From the NCBI GenBank assembly GCA_023374025.1, contig SIJG01000010.1, positions 1,006,300 to 1,070,299 of the forward strand: DNA of 64,000 nt, read 5' to 3'. Source of the stretch: Heterodera schachtii (Eukaryota > Nematoda > Chromadorea > Rhabditida > Heteroderidae). Below the pieces are notes generated by a model. The model had not been told where the DNA came from, did no database searches, and was given only the letters and a program-made list of their open reading frames with translations. The position numbers and the translations under genes were made by a program. Below are positions 20,180-31,118 of this stretch, piece by piece. The number at the start of each line of letters is the position of its first letter. Within the stretch, counting starts at the first letter, position 1.

Positions 20180-21140
20180 GAAATGATTGATCATTAGGAA
20201 TGGAAATTATCTGATAATTGCTTATATTTATTTATTTGTTTCGTTTTTCGTTTGGAATACAATGAGAAAACACAATTAGCTAATGCTAATAGCACGTTTC
20301 TCAAAACGCTGACGCCAAACAAATTCAGGGAAATACAATTCGTTCCCTCATATTTACAATGCTTTTTTAAGTTACCTATTCAATTTGTTCCATGATGATT
20401 CGGAATTGTACATTAGAGAGGTGGAAACACTTAAATTTCTATCGGTATGCAAAATTTAGTGTGGATTTAACAAGCAGAAAAAAAAAGTTAAACAGGATGA
20501 AGTAAACATTGTTTTTTACATTATTAAGAATGAAGAGATAGTACATAAAATTGAGAGAAATAAAGATAAAAGTAATGTGATAGAACGCCAATTTTTTTCT
20601 ATAATTATCCATAAAAATGATTTATCGCCGTTTTTTTTTCTTTTTTACCATCCATGTTACACTGGTGGAAAAAAGTCTTTTACCAAACCCCCAAAATTTG
20701 TTCAGTAGTGATTTTTGAAATAGTATGGAGTCCGATATATACAATTGTAAGACCATTTTTGTAGCAATAAATTGTTAAGATATTTGCCGTAAATTTCCAA
20801 TTTCAATTTTAAAGATATTAATTAAAAATAAATAAAAAATTTGAATTTTTCACAAATTTTTGACGCGGGATGGGGTTTTGAAAATGAATTAATGTGGTTT
20901 TCTTAGATGAAAAGCAGTTCTTTGGAAAAAAATATCGTCTCCGCATCCACTCCGAAAGGATGAACCAGATTACTGATTTAAATTATGATTTGTGCGTTGT
21001 TAAACTGTCTTATTAAAGCTTAAAGTCCACTGATTGCTATGCTTCAAAAACTATGTGCTTACCAGGCATTGATACTCAATTTCTCAACAATTCATTCAAA
21101 AAATAAGCACCAAATTAAATGTGGCTTTATTACATATAAA
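20180..21140. other. Duplicated spacer, no gene
   Basis: Starts with the conserved 3' block, then sequence matching 36075-36813. No coding feature seen. Confidence 0.45.
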
Positions 21141-21605
21141 TAGGGCTTCCATTTTTAGGCAAATGCCTAAAATTTTTGCGCACTTAATACGTACTGATAA
21201 GCACGACAAAAGCATTTTCCGCTTGGTTTGGGGTGTCTACGATGACTTTTATAATGCCTATTTTTGCCTATTTTGGAATTTTTGTGCTTAATGCCTAAAT
21301 GCCTATTTTTGTGCCTATTTCGCCATTTTTGGCGCCTTTTTTCAGGATTTTCGGAAAAATTCTTAACAAAAATGAAAATTACACCCCTAAGAATCGCCCG
21401 AAAAAATTTCAGAAAATACACCCCTAAGAAAATTAAGTTTTTTGATTAAGTTTTTACTTGATTTGCTACCTAAAAAGCGTTAATAAAAAATTTTTTTTGC
21501 CTATTTTCGTGCCTATTCGCGGATTTTTGTGCCTATTTTGCGATTTTTTAATGCCTTTTTAGGTGCCTATTTCGCGATTTTTTATTCCTAAAAATGGAAG
21601 CCCTA
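21141..21605. mobile_element. hAT-like MITE, 465 bp, TSD CATATAAA
   Basis: Ends TAGGGCTTCCATTTTTAGG and CCTAAAAATGGAAGCCCTA form inverted repeats, flanked by CATATAAA at 21133-21140 and 21606-21613. The duplicate segment has one CATATAAA at 36806-36813 and no insert. The interior is rich in GCCTATTTTTG words and AATACACCCCTAAGAA, which it shares with the element at 42827-43328. Confidence 0.9.
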
Positions 21606-21651
21606 CATATAAATAACATTAATTAACTTTCTGATCACGATTTTCAATTCT

Positions 21652-21735
21652 TTAGAGTTCGCGCATATTTGCGCAGGGCAGTACAATGTTGTTCATTCCC
21701 GCCTCAATTGCCGCTTAGGTCTTGGCACGGACCCC
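21652..21735 (-). pseudogene. Lon-like remnant
   Basis: Minus strand reads GVRAKT, stop, AAIEAGMNNIVLPCANMREL, stop: a decayed copy of the VRAKTLAAIRAGMTTIVLPR end of the Lon-like exons at 11-14 kb. A second copy lies at 36852-36935. Confidence 0.65.
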
Positions 21736-22655
21736 TCTTCCGACTGACTCCCCCTAAATTTTTTAAAAAGTTTTTTATTTAAAATCGCACCCATTTTTCC
21801 TTGAATTTTTTTTAATTTAGGAGGGGGCGGCTCATTATATATAAATTTTTTTTTGACAAAAAATTTTTTTAGTATGGTTTTTAATTACCTTCGACTCGTG
21901 TGTAAAACGGCCATTAACTTTGAATGGCGCCCTCCTTTGGCCCCGAAAAATTCTCACAAATTTTGTCCGTCCGTCCTAAAAAGGAAAAAAAAGACCTAAA
22001 CTCCTAAACACTCTGACCATAATCTTTTCCCGCATATTCGATAACTGAAAGGCAGGTCATTGAAACGATAGAAGGCATTTTTCTAAAGGTAAAAACAGAT
22101 ACACTAAATAAAAAAGTCGATAAATGATCTGACATTAGTGCACAAATTCGAGAGAGAATTTTTCAACATGCTTTTAGTTTTTTTAGGAAAATTAGGTTTA
22201 GTGTCTTCCACAATTTTGCTTGGCTATGGAAATGGACGAATTTGCGAGTAGAAAAATCAAAAAATACAACAACACAATAATGAAAATATAAAATTTTTTC
22301 CATTGCTTCACCAAAGACGGACACTCTTCTCAGAACGGAAAGAAAAAGACGAAAATTATGAGAGAATGAATGGAAGAGGAGGAAAAAGTAATGCTTTTAA
22401 GGAGGGTTGGTCGGGACCGGGCCAAAACACGGACAACTGAGTACCGAAGTCCCGGTTTTGATCAGTTTTGACCGAGAAATTCCCTTTTTTTCCCCATTTG
22501 TCGTTGGCGAGACCCTACCTTCTATTATAATTTAAACTTCTGCTGAATTTTCTTACATTGTTTATTTTTTTATATTAACTTTGACTTCACGGTAATACTA
22601 TTTATTGATGGTACCCCCACTTTTTGACGAAAAATTTTTTGTTCGGAAAAGTCTT
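21736..22655. other. Duplicated spacer, no gene
   Basis: Matches 36936-37820 up to about 22425. About 22340-22410 resembles sequence just upstream of the gene at 32932-34501 (ATTATGAGAGAATGAATG, GGAGGAAAAAG), so remains of another copy of that gene's flank may be present. Confidence 0.4.
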
Positions 22656-23005
22656 GGAAACATGTTTATGGGGGGGGGGGGGGGGGTTTCAGGGTCGCTG
22701 ATCACGAATATGACCTTCATTGGACCAACTTCGAATCCCGGACCCAAATTCGAACAAAAAGTCTAAAACTCAAAATTTTCAAAATCTCATTTTAGTTCCT
22801 AAATTGATTAAAACATGCTAAATTTGGTCACAAACCATTGGAATATCAAAGAATGGTCATTCTGTACAGCTACGAACATAAAAGTGAATTTTCAAAATTT
22901 TGAGTTTTCGACTTTTTTTTCGAATTCGGGTCCAGGATCCCGAATTGGTTGAAATGGATGCCATATTCGTAATCAGCGACCTCGAAAACCCCCCATAAAC
23001 ATGTG
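22656..23005. mobile_element. Foldback repeat with GCTGATCACGAAT arms
   Basis: AACATGTTTATGGGGGG then GGTCGCTGATCACGAATATG at the left is mirrored by CATATTCGTAATCAGCGACC then CCCCCCATAAACATGT at the right. Related arms occur at 2410, 25280, 31345/32060 and 63450. A long G run (about 22670-22687) is inside the left arm. Confidence 0.6.
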
Positions 23006-23088
23006 AGGATGAAACTCAATTCTACGCTTAGTTTTTGTGCAAATTTTTTCAAAAATTTTCCTAATTTTGGGCTAAATTTTATTTTTAA

Positions 23089-23200
23089 ATGGCACACCCG
23101 CTGAAAAAAAGAAAAAGCATTCCTCCGCCGACCATCGCCTCATTTCAGCAAACTGATACAAATCCACAGAAATTGTTGGGTTCATTTGAGACAGAGCGCT
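23089..23200 (+). pseudogene. Orphan F-box-like exon 1 remnant
   Basis: ATGGCACACCCGCTGAAAAA onward is a frameshifted copy of exon 1 of the MGPPAEKKKKHSSADHRL type (reads MAHPLKKRKSIPPPTIA). It ends abruptly at GAGACAGAGCGC, where sequence with the GC-rich hairpin (about 23236) begins. No exon 2 follows. Confidence 0.6.
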
Positions 23201-24086
23201 TTTCCGAAAAACTTTGGGAAAAGGTTGAGGGGATCCGGCGGCGGTGCCGATAGGCGCCGGGAAAAAACTGCAATTTTTGTGGCATTTAGTAACAGATTTC
23301 CAGGACTCCTTACTATTCAAGAACGAATCCGAACCCTGGGTTAATGGCTCTTTTTTCATTTTTACGTCCAATTGATTTAAACCCGTCAATTTTATACGGA
23401 ATCCCGCCGGGAAAGGAGGAAATCTTTCTTTGAAAATAAGGCGGAATGTTCGATATGTTGTTCGAACTTGAGTCCTGGGGAAATTGACAGAGCTAGTCTA
23501 GGGTCACTTTGTGATCACCACAGATTCAGAGCACAAATTAAAGTTGAGTTGAGGACCAAAAAATTTTTAAAAAGTTAAATAAATGGAATATCCAATTTTT
23601 TAGGCTCCTGGACATTTGGACAGTGGACAATTAATTCAATCTAATGTCCAATTCTGTCCAATTGTCCGGTCACGATTTTTTTTTTATTATTGTCTGGCGT
23701 ACATTGAAATATGCTTCATAAAAGTCATCAGTAGGGTTTGTGGTAAATTCGTTTTTAACTCAATTCGAGATTTCCCGGCGCCAAACCCTACAGCCATTGA
23801 ATAAAACTGTGATGCTTGATAAATTAATTAATCACATTAAAATTTTTACATCAGTCATTCTTAAATTTGAAAAGCCTGGTCTCAGCGTACACCCGGCCCT
23901 AAATTTGGGACCGGAGGTCCCGAAATGGGCTATTTTGTCCCGTCAAGCCTGTCCCAGCCTATTCTCTAAGTCCCGCCGGTCCTTGTCTGATCATTTTTGA
24001 TTTTATACATCCGATTTATTTACATTGTACACACATAAAATGTATATCTTCGCTAATACATAATGATCGATCATTTCTCAATTCAT
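23201..24086. other. Repeat-derived spacer with empty MITE site
   Basis: Contains the inverse GC-rich hairpin (23236-23260), a dispersed repeat (23365-23545), a GTCCAATT-rich stretch (23610-23665) and the unoccupied octamer ATCAGTAG at 23727-23734. Corresponds to 38060-39440 in the duplicate. No gene. Confidence 0.5.
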
Positions 24087-24838
24087 TCATTTCTTCTGCT
24101 GATCACTGCTGCTGTTGTTGTTCAATGGCTTACTTAAATAAGCGTAATTTGTAATATTTAAAACAAAATTAAACGCTTTATAAATTTCTCACACATTGCA
24201 GTTTTGGACACCGGAAATCTTAAAGTTGACATTGTTCAAATCGTCCCAATTTTGATCCTCCCACTGAACCGCCGCCGTCGTCTCCCCAATTTGGCATCGC
24301 TTCATTATCCATCGACGGTTGCCCCATTTATCTTCGCTTGATTTGGTCAATGTCAGCTTTTCATTGGTCCGTTCATTCACCAACTCAAATGGCTCCATTG
24401 ACGCAAATGTGTTGAATTGAATTTTATAGCTGGCGGAAGAAGAAGAGTTGGCATCGATAAATTTCTAAAACAATGGGAAATGAAAAGCAAATGGCAATTA
24501 ATCCAACGAAAATGTGGCCACATACCCCTTTGAAATTGTTGACCAATTCAATGATTTTTGCCGTATCACCACAGCAAATCAATCGCTTCGGTTGGCCATC
24601 TTTTGCCAGGATGTGCAACCATTCGGACAGAATTTGGTCAGCAGAATTTGGCCCATCATCACCAATCGCAGCGGGCAACAGATAACCGGAATCGATTGAA
24701 TTGATGTTGAAATCGGAGAGAACTGTCGCTGAAGCGAGGCGAAGCAAATTGTCCAAATGAAAACTGTTGGGAAAGCCCAAATGGCGAATGTTTGGCGCAA
24801 AAACGGGCAAAATTTCACGGATCAAAGTATTCCAAATT
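24087..24838 (-). pseudogene. F-box-like gene, 5' half replaced
   Basis: Minus-strand copy of the intact gene at 39450-40700. Exon 3 is present from 24838 down to 24536 (IWNTLIREILPVFAPNIRHL ... VNNFKG, donor GTATGT), exon 4 follows (MEPFELVNERTNEKLTLTKS, RWIMKRCQIGETTAAVQWED), then a short exon 5 ending at 24087 (PLNNNSSSDQQKK). At 24838 the exon breaks into a dispersed repeat that also occurs at about 41340-41560; exons 1-2 and the start of exon 3 are lost. Confidence 0.75.
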
Positions 24839-25446
24839 TTTTTCCCGTAGAAAATTTCCCCGTTTCCCGGCGGGATTTCCGTTAAGAGTTGACAGGATTT
24901 TAGGTGAACGGGAAAAATTCGAGAAACACCGTTTCCGTCCTGTATTTTTGGTATCCCCAGTTCCTGGAATTGTTTTTGTTTCCCAACTCTTTCTAACCAA
25001 TTAAAAACTGCTAAACCCAAATGTTCATATTTAAACTTCTGCTGGAATGAATGTCCATCATTTCATTGTTTCTTTTTCCTGTTTTTTGGAGTCCTCATAA
25101 TGATGAATATTAAGTATTAACAGCATAATTATGGCGAATAAAAAGTATATTCACGATTTTTATCCAAAAAAAATTTTACAAAACAAAAAGGTCCCCCCTA
25201 TGGTTTTTGATAAAATTCAAAATCTATCACTTTATAACTAGCTCCAAATTTGCTTAATAGGCCCAAATAATTGTCATATTCGTGATCAGCGACCTTTAAA
25301 ACCCCCGGGTACTTGGTTTCAGGACTTTTTAAACAAAAAAAAATTTTGACCAAAAAAAAAGTTGAAAAAATTTTCAAAAGAGGGCTTCTTTTAAGTAGCG
25401 CCAAAAAAGTTTATCTTTTATCTTAAGCTAAATTATTCTGTTTAAA
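24839..25446. repeat. Dispersed repeat and conserved gene upstream region
   Basis: 24839-25020 matches 41340-41530 (minus reading ...NGVSRIFPVHLKSCQLLTE...). 25040-25100 is the subfamily's upstream block (TGTCCATCATTTCATTG, TTTTTTGGAGTCC). 25270-25310 holds half of the GATCAGCGACC foldback arm. TCTTAAG-GCTAAATTATT-like leader at 25421-25440 precedes the ATG at 25447. Confidence 0.5.
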
Positions 25447-27316
25447 ATGGCACCCATAAACAAAAAAAAACTTTCCTCCACCGACAACCGCCCCATTTCT
25501 GCAACTGATGCAAATCAACAGAAGAAACCGTTGGGTTCATTTGTGACTTTTGGAAATCGGCGAATTCTCCGCGTGGCAATGAAAACGAAGAGCCGACGGT
25601 AAGGAAATTTAAAAAATTTACAAATTTCTAATACAATTTTCCCCGTTTTCAGTTGGGTGTGCAACGACATTTGGATGGACATTTTGCCGCTTTTTCGTCG
25701 TCTCCAACTCGGTCTCAAAATGGCAATTCTTTCGCCACGTTTCAATGTTTTAATTGACAAACATTTTGATGGCCAATCAGAATTGCCAATTTGGAGACAA
25801 ATCAGAATTGAAAAGATGGAAACAATGCCGAGACATTATGCGTAGTTATGAAGAGCAAGGTCAAACCCATACAATTTCCATTGCCCTGTGCCATTTCCGT
25901 TGCCCGACTTCCGTCCGTTGCACAACAAAATTCGCTTTAAGGACCTTCATATTCTGTAGGGTTCTCTTGACTTATACGATGTTTTTTCTCGTGGACCAAT
26001 CTCGACGAATATGGTACCAATCGATAGGTCTCGATGAGACAGATCGATCTAGGGGTGGGGGAAGTTGATCCGACAAGTATAAACCGGTTTTTGAACCGAT
26101 TCAAAACACAAAAAGTGAAGAAAATTGGGTATTTTTAATTAATTTATTATTTTTTAATGGACATTTCAGTACCAACGAAAAAATGGATAAACAAAATGAA
26201 GTAAATTTTCGCAAAAGGGAGCATGCGAAGACGGAGCAAGTAGTGGGGCGAGACGGAGGGCGGAGGAAAAAGTCTGACGAGCGCCACAGGCGGTTAGTTT
26301 GGTACTGAATTGGCACTATAAGATTTTAATCGGTTCAAAAACCGGTTTATACTTGTCGGATCAACTTCCCCCACCCCTAGATCGATCTGTCTCATCGAGA
26401 GCTATCGAATGGTACCATATTCGTCGAGATTGGTCCACGAGAAAAAAACATCGTTAAGTCAAGATATTCTTCTGTAGTTCAAATTTAAGCATTGGTTAAC
26501 GGTAAAACCATTCCCTTTTCAGCTACATTGACCATTCCGTCATCGAATTTCTCCGTGCCAACCAACAAATTTTTGACAAAGGCACCAATTTAAGTTTGAA
26601 CGTGTCGCCTTTCTCCTATAAAGCCAAGAAAGTCGACCCAATTTGGAATGCTTTTGCCCGTGAAATTTGGCCCATTTTTGCGCCAAACATTCGCCATTTG
26701 AATTTTACCAAGGCTCGTCATCTTGAAAATTTGCTTCGCTACACTTCGCCGATAATTCTGTCCGACCTCAATATCGCCAAAGCAATTGAGTTGTTCTGCT
26801 GGTTATATGTCAAGAACCATTAAATTGGTCAACAATTTTAAAGAGGTGTGATCACTTTTTTATAAGATTTGGATTAGCCATTTGATTTCGGTTTCAAAAT
26901 GTTTAGGCATTTCTCCGTGCCAACACCACTTCTTCGGCCAGCTACATAATTCGCCTTGCGCTTTATGAATCAACGCCAATTAACTCATTTGAATTGACGA
27001 ATGGACGGACCAACGAAAAGCTGACATTGGAGAAAGAGGGCGGCCATGGAAGTGCAAAAATTGTTGCTTTGCTGTTGAAGCGATGCCAAATTGGACGGAC
27101 GATTCAATGGGAGGACGAAAAGACGGACAAATTGAACAAAGTCATGGATTTGGGTGAGTGGCAACAGCTTTTGCCATTGTCCATTGTTAAACTGTTTTCT
27201 GCATATTTAAATTTGCTTCGTTTAGGTCATTGTCTCCACCAGAATCGGACCAAATTAACGCAAAAAGTCCTTTAAAAATGAATGCCGGGCCCAGCGGACA
27301 GCGAAAGAAAAAGTGA
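25447..27316 (+). pseudogene. F-box-like pseudogene with foldback insertion
   Basis: Exon 1 is intact (25447-25598, MAPINKKKLSSTDNRPIS...). Exon 2 (from 25653) is open to KMETMPRHYA and stops at 25845 because two bases were gained after ATGCCG; debris of its end runs to about 25951. A 510-bp foldback element sits in the following intron. Exon 3 (from about 26523) is open over YIDHSVIEFLRANQQIFDKG and EIWPIFAPNIRHLNFTKAR but lacks about 130 nt after LSDLNI and then shifts. Exon 4 (about 26908-27153) and exon 5 (about 27227-27316) are recognisable; exon 4 is open over NGRTNEKLTLEKEGG and LLKRCQIGRTIQWED. Not functional as a full protein. Confidence 0.75.
25960..26469. mobile_element. Foldback element with about 140-bp inverted ends, TSD TTCTGTAG
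   Basis: Long inverted repeats: CTTGACTTATACGATG ... GATCGATCTAGGGGTGGGGG ... AACCGGTTTTTGAACCGATT on the left and their reverse complement on the right (about 26325-26464). TTCTGTAG flanks both sides (25952-25959, 26470-26477). The centre has a plus-strand frame at 26182-26307 (41 codons, very basic) preceded by an acceptor-like CATTTCAG; its origin is unknown. Confidence 0.75.
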
Positions 27317-27554
27317 AAGAATTATTAAGAAATGATTGATCATTATGGATGGAAAGTCATCGGATAATTGCCCCACGTATTTATTTGTTTGTTGCTTTCT
27401 TCGCTTGAATACGTTTAGGTGATTGTTTGGGGTTTTTGGGACTTTTACATCGGAAATGATAGGCTATAAAAGATGTGAGTTTAGATTGGGCTCTTATGAA
27501 GTTTAGGGCCCATGAATAATTTTCAAAATCGTAAATTCACTTTTTATTAATAAT
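27317..27554. other. 3' block of preceding pseudogene
   Basis: 27325-27430 is the conserved 3' block (ATGGATGGAAAGTCATCGGA...). No gene. Confidence 0.4.
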
Positions 27555-28353
27555 TAGGGATCATTTTTTTATGTAAATACATGTTTTTTTCCTGGATTCT
27601 CCATGCTCTAATTAGTAGGAAAAACACTTTCTTTTTTGTGTTTGCGAACAAAAGTTGGGACTTTTATTTACATATTTTTACATATTTTCGGATTTTTCTA
27701 CATATTACATATGTACATATTTTTATACATATTTTGGACTTTTTCGCATTTTTTCGTACATATTTTGCATTTTTTGTGAATTTTTAGGGAATTTTTTTAT
27801 GAAATACGCCCAAAAATATCCAAAATTTCGCAATTTTTTTCAAAAATTTTGAGAATTTATAGAAATTTTTGTGAAAAGTAAAAAATTTTTTTGACAATGT
27901 GCCCCAAAAAATAGTTTTTTTTTTTTCAAAAATGGGATATAAATAAATTAATTTTTAAATTATTAAAAGATAATTCTAAGCTTATTTAGGTCATTTTTAT
28001 GGCAATTTGTGCCTATTTCACCCTTTAGAAAGAATTTTTTTCCAAAAAATCACCATTTAAAAAATTTTATTTACATATTTTACTACATATTTCTGGATTT
28101 TTGTACATATTTCATACATATTTCAGTGTTTTTTATACATATTTTATTTACATATTTTACTACATATTTCTGGATTTTTGTACATATTTCAGTGTTTTTT
28201 ATCATATTTCAGTGTTTTTTATACATATTTTATTTACATATTTTACTACATATTTCTGGATTTTTGTACATATTTCATACATATTTCAGTGTTTTTTATA
28301 CATATTTTATTTACATATTTCGCGATTTTTCTTACATAAATAAATGATCCCTA
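27555..28353. mobile_element. hAT-like MITE, 799 bp, TSD TTAATAAT
   Basis: Ends TAGGGATCATTTTTTTATGT and ACATAAATAAATGATCCCTA are inverted repeats; TTAATAAT flanks at 27547-27554 and 28354-28361. The interior is built of degenerate TACATATTT units, with a tandem pattern around 28070-28320 (TTACATATTTTACTACATAT, TTCAGTGTTTTTTATACAT). Frames through it are only low-complexity Phe/Tyr/Ile and are not genes. Confidence 0.85.
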
Positions 28354-28493
28354 TTAATAATCCATCAGAATTTTTCTTTATTTTTTGTTTTTATGGGTAT
28401 ATAAAGAGGTCAAAAAGACATTTTGTGTGCATAATACCGCAAAAATGAATCTACGATGAGGAATTTCATTTTCATTTATCCAAGCTGTTTTTT

Positions 28494-29747
28494 ATGAATT
28501 TCAGCTGGATTTGTAACTACGTGTGGATGGACATTCTTCCCTTCTTTGACCATACTAAACTTGTCTTCATAATAGCACTGATTTCTGACCGTTTGGGTGC
28601 TTTGGTGGACACACATTTCGATGGCAAAACGATGGAATTGACAATTTGGAGTGCAATCGAAGTTAGCAAGGACATTGGACCAAAAGCGAAAGTGTCTGTA
28701 CGGTTGGATCGCAAATTTGTGGGATTTCCGTTGCCGTATCGTCCGCTGCCCAATCAAATTCGCTTTAATGACATTCAGATTGAGTAATTCAACATTTTGT
28801 AAAATTTCTGCGTGTATTCTATTAATGCATTTTGTTGTTCCTTTTCAGGTACATTGATCATTCCGTGATCACTTTTCTCCGTTCCAACAAGCAAATTTGG
28901 GACAGAAGTGGCACCAAATTGGAGTTGAATATGCATTCGTCTTATCTGAATGTTCAGCCGATTTGGGATGCTTTTACACGTCAAATTTGGCCAATTTTTA
29001 CGACAAGCATTCGCCATCTGAGCATTCATAATTGTGGCAATTTGGACAATTTGCGTCGTTTCATTCCGTCAACAAATCTCACCGATCTTGATCAATTGAA
29101 TTCGATCGATTCTGATTTGCTGTGCCCCGATGCGATTGATGATTATGGGCCAAACGCAACTGCTGGCCAAATACTGTCCAAATGGTTACACATTCCGAGC
29201 AAAGATGGACAACCGAAGCAATTACGTTTCCGTTATTATATGGATCCACCAATTCTCGAATGGCTCAACAATTTCCGAGAGGTGGCCGGCCACTTTTTCA
29301 TATTTTCATTAAACGGACTAATTGATTTGATTTCTCTTGATTTACGCTTTATTTTTGTTTAGACATTTCGCCGTGCCACCACTTCTTCTGTCAGTTACAC
29401 TGTTCACTTTTATCTGTTCGCGTCAACACAAATTGTGACATTTAACTTGGTGAACGGGCGGACCAACGAAAGGCTGACATTGGAGAAGGAAGGAAATTAT
29501 TGGCGGTTGAAGCGATGCCCAAATGTTGGGGAAACAGCGGCGGCGATTCAATGGGGAAACGACGGAAATTCGGATGCCAATTTGAACAATGTCAAATTTA
29601 TTTTTTGGTGCGTCAGTAATTGTATTGGGTGAGTAGCAACAGAAGCATTTGATTTGTCATAAATTTAAAAATAAAATTTATTTTAGGCCATTGTCGCCAC
29701 CAGTGGAAAAAGATGACGAAGAAGCGGATCAAAGCAACGGAAATTAA
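28494..29747 (+). CDS. F-box-like protein, intact, with a replacement start (349 aa)
   Basis: Coding exons 28494-28783 (ATG to intron), 28849-29281, 29363-29628 and 29687-29747. Paralogues use a tiny exon MNRR plus intron before WICN. Here the matching ATGAATCTACG at 28445 is followed by ATGAGG instead of GTGAGG/GTAAGG, so the donor is lost. But ATGAATTTCAGCTGG at 28494 is an in-frame start that crosses the old acceptor and gives MNFSWIC, the same length. Domains: WMDILPFFDHTKLVFIIALI (F-box-like), YIDHSVITFLRSNKQIWDRS, QIWPIFTTSIRHLSIH, GQILSKWLHIPSKDGQPKQL, FNLVNGRTNERLTLEKEGN, LKRCPNVGET; tail is acidic (PPVEKDDEEADQSNGN) unlike the basic tails of neighbours. More diverged than the other copies. 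Confidence 0.8.
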
Positions 29748-30273
29748 TTAATTATATATGATGAAATGGCCGATCTCACTAATTGGAATTTGATTTATGC
29801 TCTCGTCTGTGAAATGCTTTTGTTGATTCTTTCGTTCGAATATACAAAATATAAATTTATTTCTCTTGCTTTTTGTGTGAGAATTTCTTGGCACCAATTT
29901 TTTGTATTTTTACCTAAAAAGCATAGGGGCATCCCCTATAGAAAAACCACGAAATTTCCAAAAAAATATTGAAATTTTATAAAACTCCGGAAAATAAGTC
30001 TATTTTAGGATTTTCAGAGTCGGTGAACACGATATGATTAATTTTTTTCTTATTGTCAGTATTTGCTCTTTTCTTGTAATTATAAAATCCCGAGACTTTA
30101 AACTTTCGTTTGATACCAAGAAAAGGCATTTACCAAGTTAGAAAAACCATTTTTTATTAACCCAACTCAAATTCCTATTTTTAATTGTCAGCGCCAAATT
30201 GGACAGTTCAAAGAGCAAACAAAATATCCTCAATCAATTCATAACTCGAAAATGATCGGTCATTTCTGAATGA
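29748..30273. other. Intergenic, no gene
   Basis: AT-rich. 30050-30160 shares words with the interior of the foldback element at 31280-32142 (TTGATACCAAGAAAAGGC, TTGCTCTTTTCTTG). The 3' block of the family is not evident after the gene at 28494-29747. Confidence 0.3.
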
Positions 30274-30355
30274 TCACATTTTCTTCTTCCGCTGATCACT
30301 GGGCCCGGAAGTCGAGAACCCTTTTTCGTCGAGTTGATCTGGCAGAAACCGCGGC
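30274..30355 (-). pseudogene. Orphan F-box-like exon 5 on minus strand
   Basis: Acceptor TTATTTAG then an 82-nt frame reading PRFLPDQLDEKGF ... GPSDQRKKKM-stop, the length and ending (GPS-Q-KKK) of a family exon 5. No exon 4 on the same strand is adjacent; instead a plus-strand exon 3 fragment begins about 100 nt away. Confidence 0.55.
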
Positions 30356-30459
30356 CTAAATAAGCAAATTTAAAATGGATGAGAACAACTAAAAGTAGAG
30401 CACGGAATTTTGAAAAAAATAAAAAATTTCGGATCAGCAGGATTTCCGTGATGGACCAG

Positions 30460-31118
30460 AACGATGGAATTGCTGATGATGGGCCAAATGCAACTGCTGG
30501 CCAAGCGTTGTCCAAATGGTTGCAAATTCCGAGAAGCAATGGAAAGCCAAAGCAATTGAGTTGTCATGGTGGTACATCAAAAACCATTGAAATGGTCAAC
30601 AATTTCAAAGAGGTGTGACCACATTTCATAAAATATTTGGATTAATTGTCATTTGTTTTTTGTTTCCCATTTTATAGGCATTTCTCCGTGCCAATTCTTC
30701 TGCCAGCTACGTAATTCGAATTGAATATTTTGAATCAACGCCAATTGAGCCATTTGAATTGATAAACGAACGGACCAATGAAAAGCTAACATTGGTCAAA
30801 GAAGAAAAGGATGATGAAAATATGGATGAAGAAGATGATGATGTTAGTGGTACTGAATATATCGATTTGGTGTTGAAACGATGCCAAATTGGGAAGACAA
30901 TTCAATGGGAGGACAAAAAGACGGACAATTTGAACAATGTCAACATTTCGCTTTATGGAAATTGCATTCGGTGAGTGGCAACAGCTTTTGCTTTTATTTA
31001 TCGTGTCACATTTAAATTTGCTTCGTTTAGGCCATTGTCTCCACCAAAAGCGGGCCAAATTAATGCAAAAAGTAGTCTGAAAATGAATGCCGGGCCCAGC
31101 GGAGAGAAGAAGAAATGA
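30460..31118 (+). pseudogene. F-box-like gene, 5'-truncated, exons 3-5 open
   Basis: Starts inside exon 3 (GIADDGPNATAGQALSKWLQ, VNNFKE, to 30615). Exon 4 is 30678-30970 (FLRANSSASYVIRI, IEPFELINERTNEKLTLVKE, a Glu/Asp-rich stretch, VLKRCQIGKTIQWED) and exon 5 is 31031-31118 (PLSPPKAGQINAKSSL...). All are in phase. No exons 1-2; the ATG at 30450 in the flanking sequence could give a short protein but is probably chance. The acidic stretch at 30835-30842 (ATGATGAT) is the empty form of the site occupied by a MITE at 42827. Confidence 0.7.

Larger units (their letters stand above)
18860..24838. repeat. Direct segmental duplication, copy 1 (pair with 34821-40260)
   Basis: Gene 18860-20179, the spacer with a Lon remnant, and the minus-strand gene remnant at 24087-24838 appear in the same order and orientation at 34821-40260. 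Shared words include TACATTAGAGAGGTGGAAAC, GACGCGGGATGGGGTTTTGA and TCCGCCGGTCC-type blocks. Differences are mostly mobile-element insertions. Confidence 0.8.

Noticed and set aside
24815..25020. Minus-strand frame MGLAVFNWLERVG... as a new N-terminus of the F-box-like gene
   Set aside because: The same sequence occurs at 41335-41526 without any gene attached, so it is a dispersed repeat that happens to stay open.
26101..26316. 71-codon minus-strand frame in the foldback element
   Set aside because: Composition is low-complexity, no start context or similarity; the plus-strand basic frame is at least preceded by an acceptor.
27581..28347. Phe/Tyr/Ile-rich frames of 65-112 codons resembling membrane proteins
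   Set aside because: They are translations of TACATATTT repeat units inside a MITE with clear ends and target duplication.
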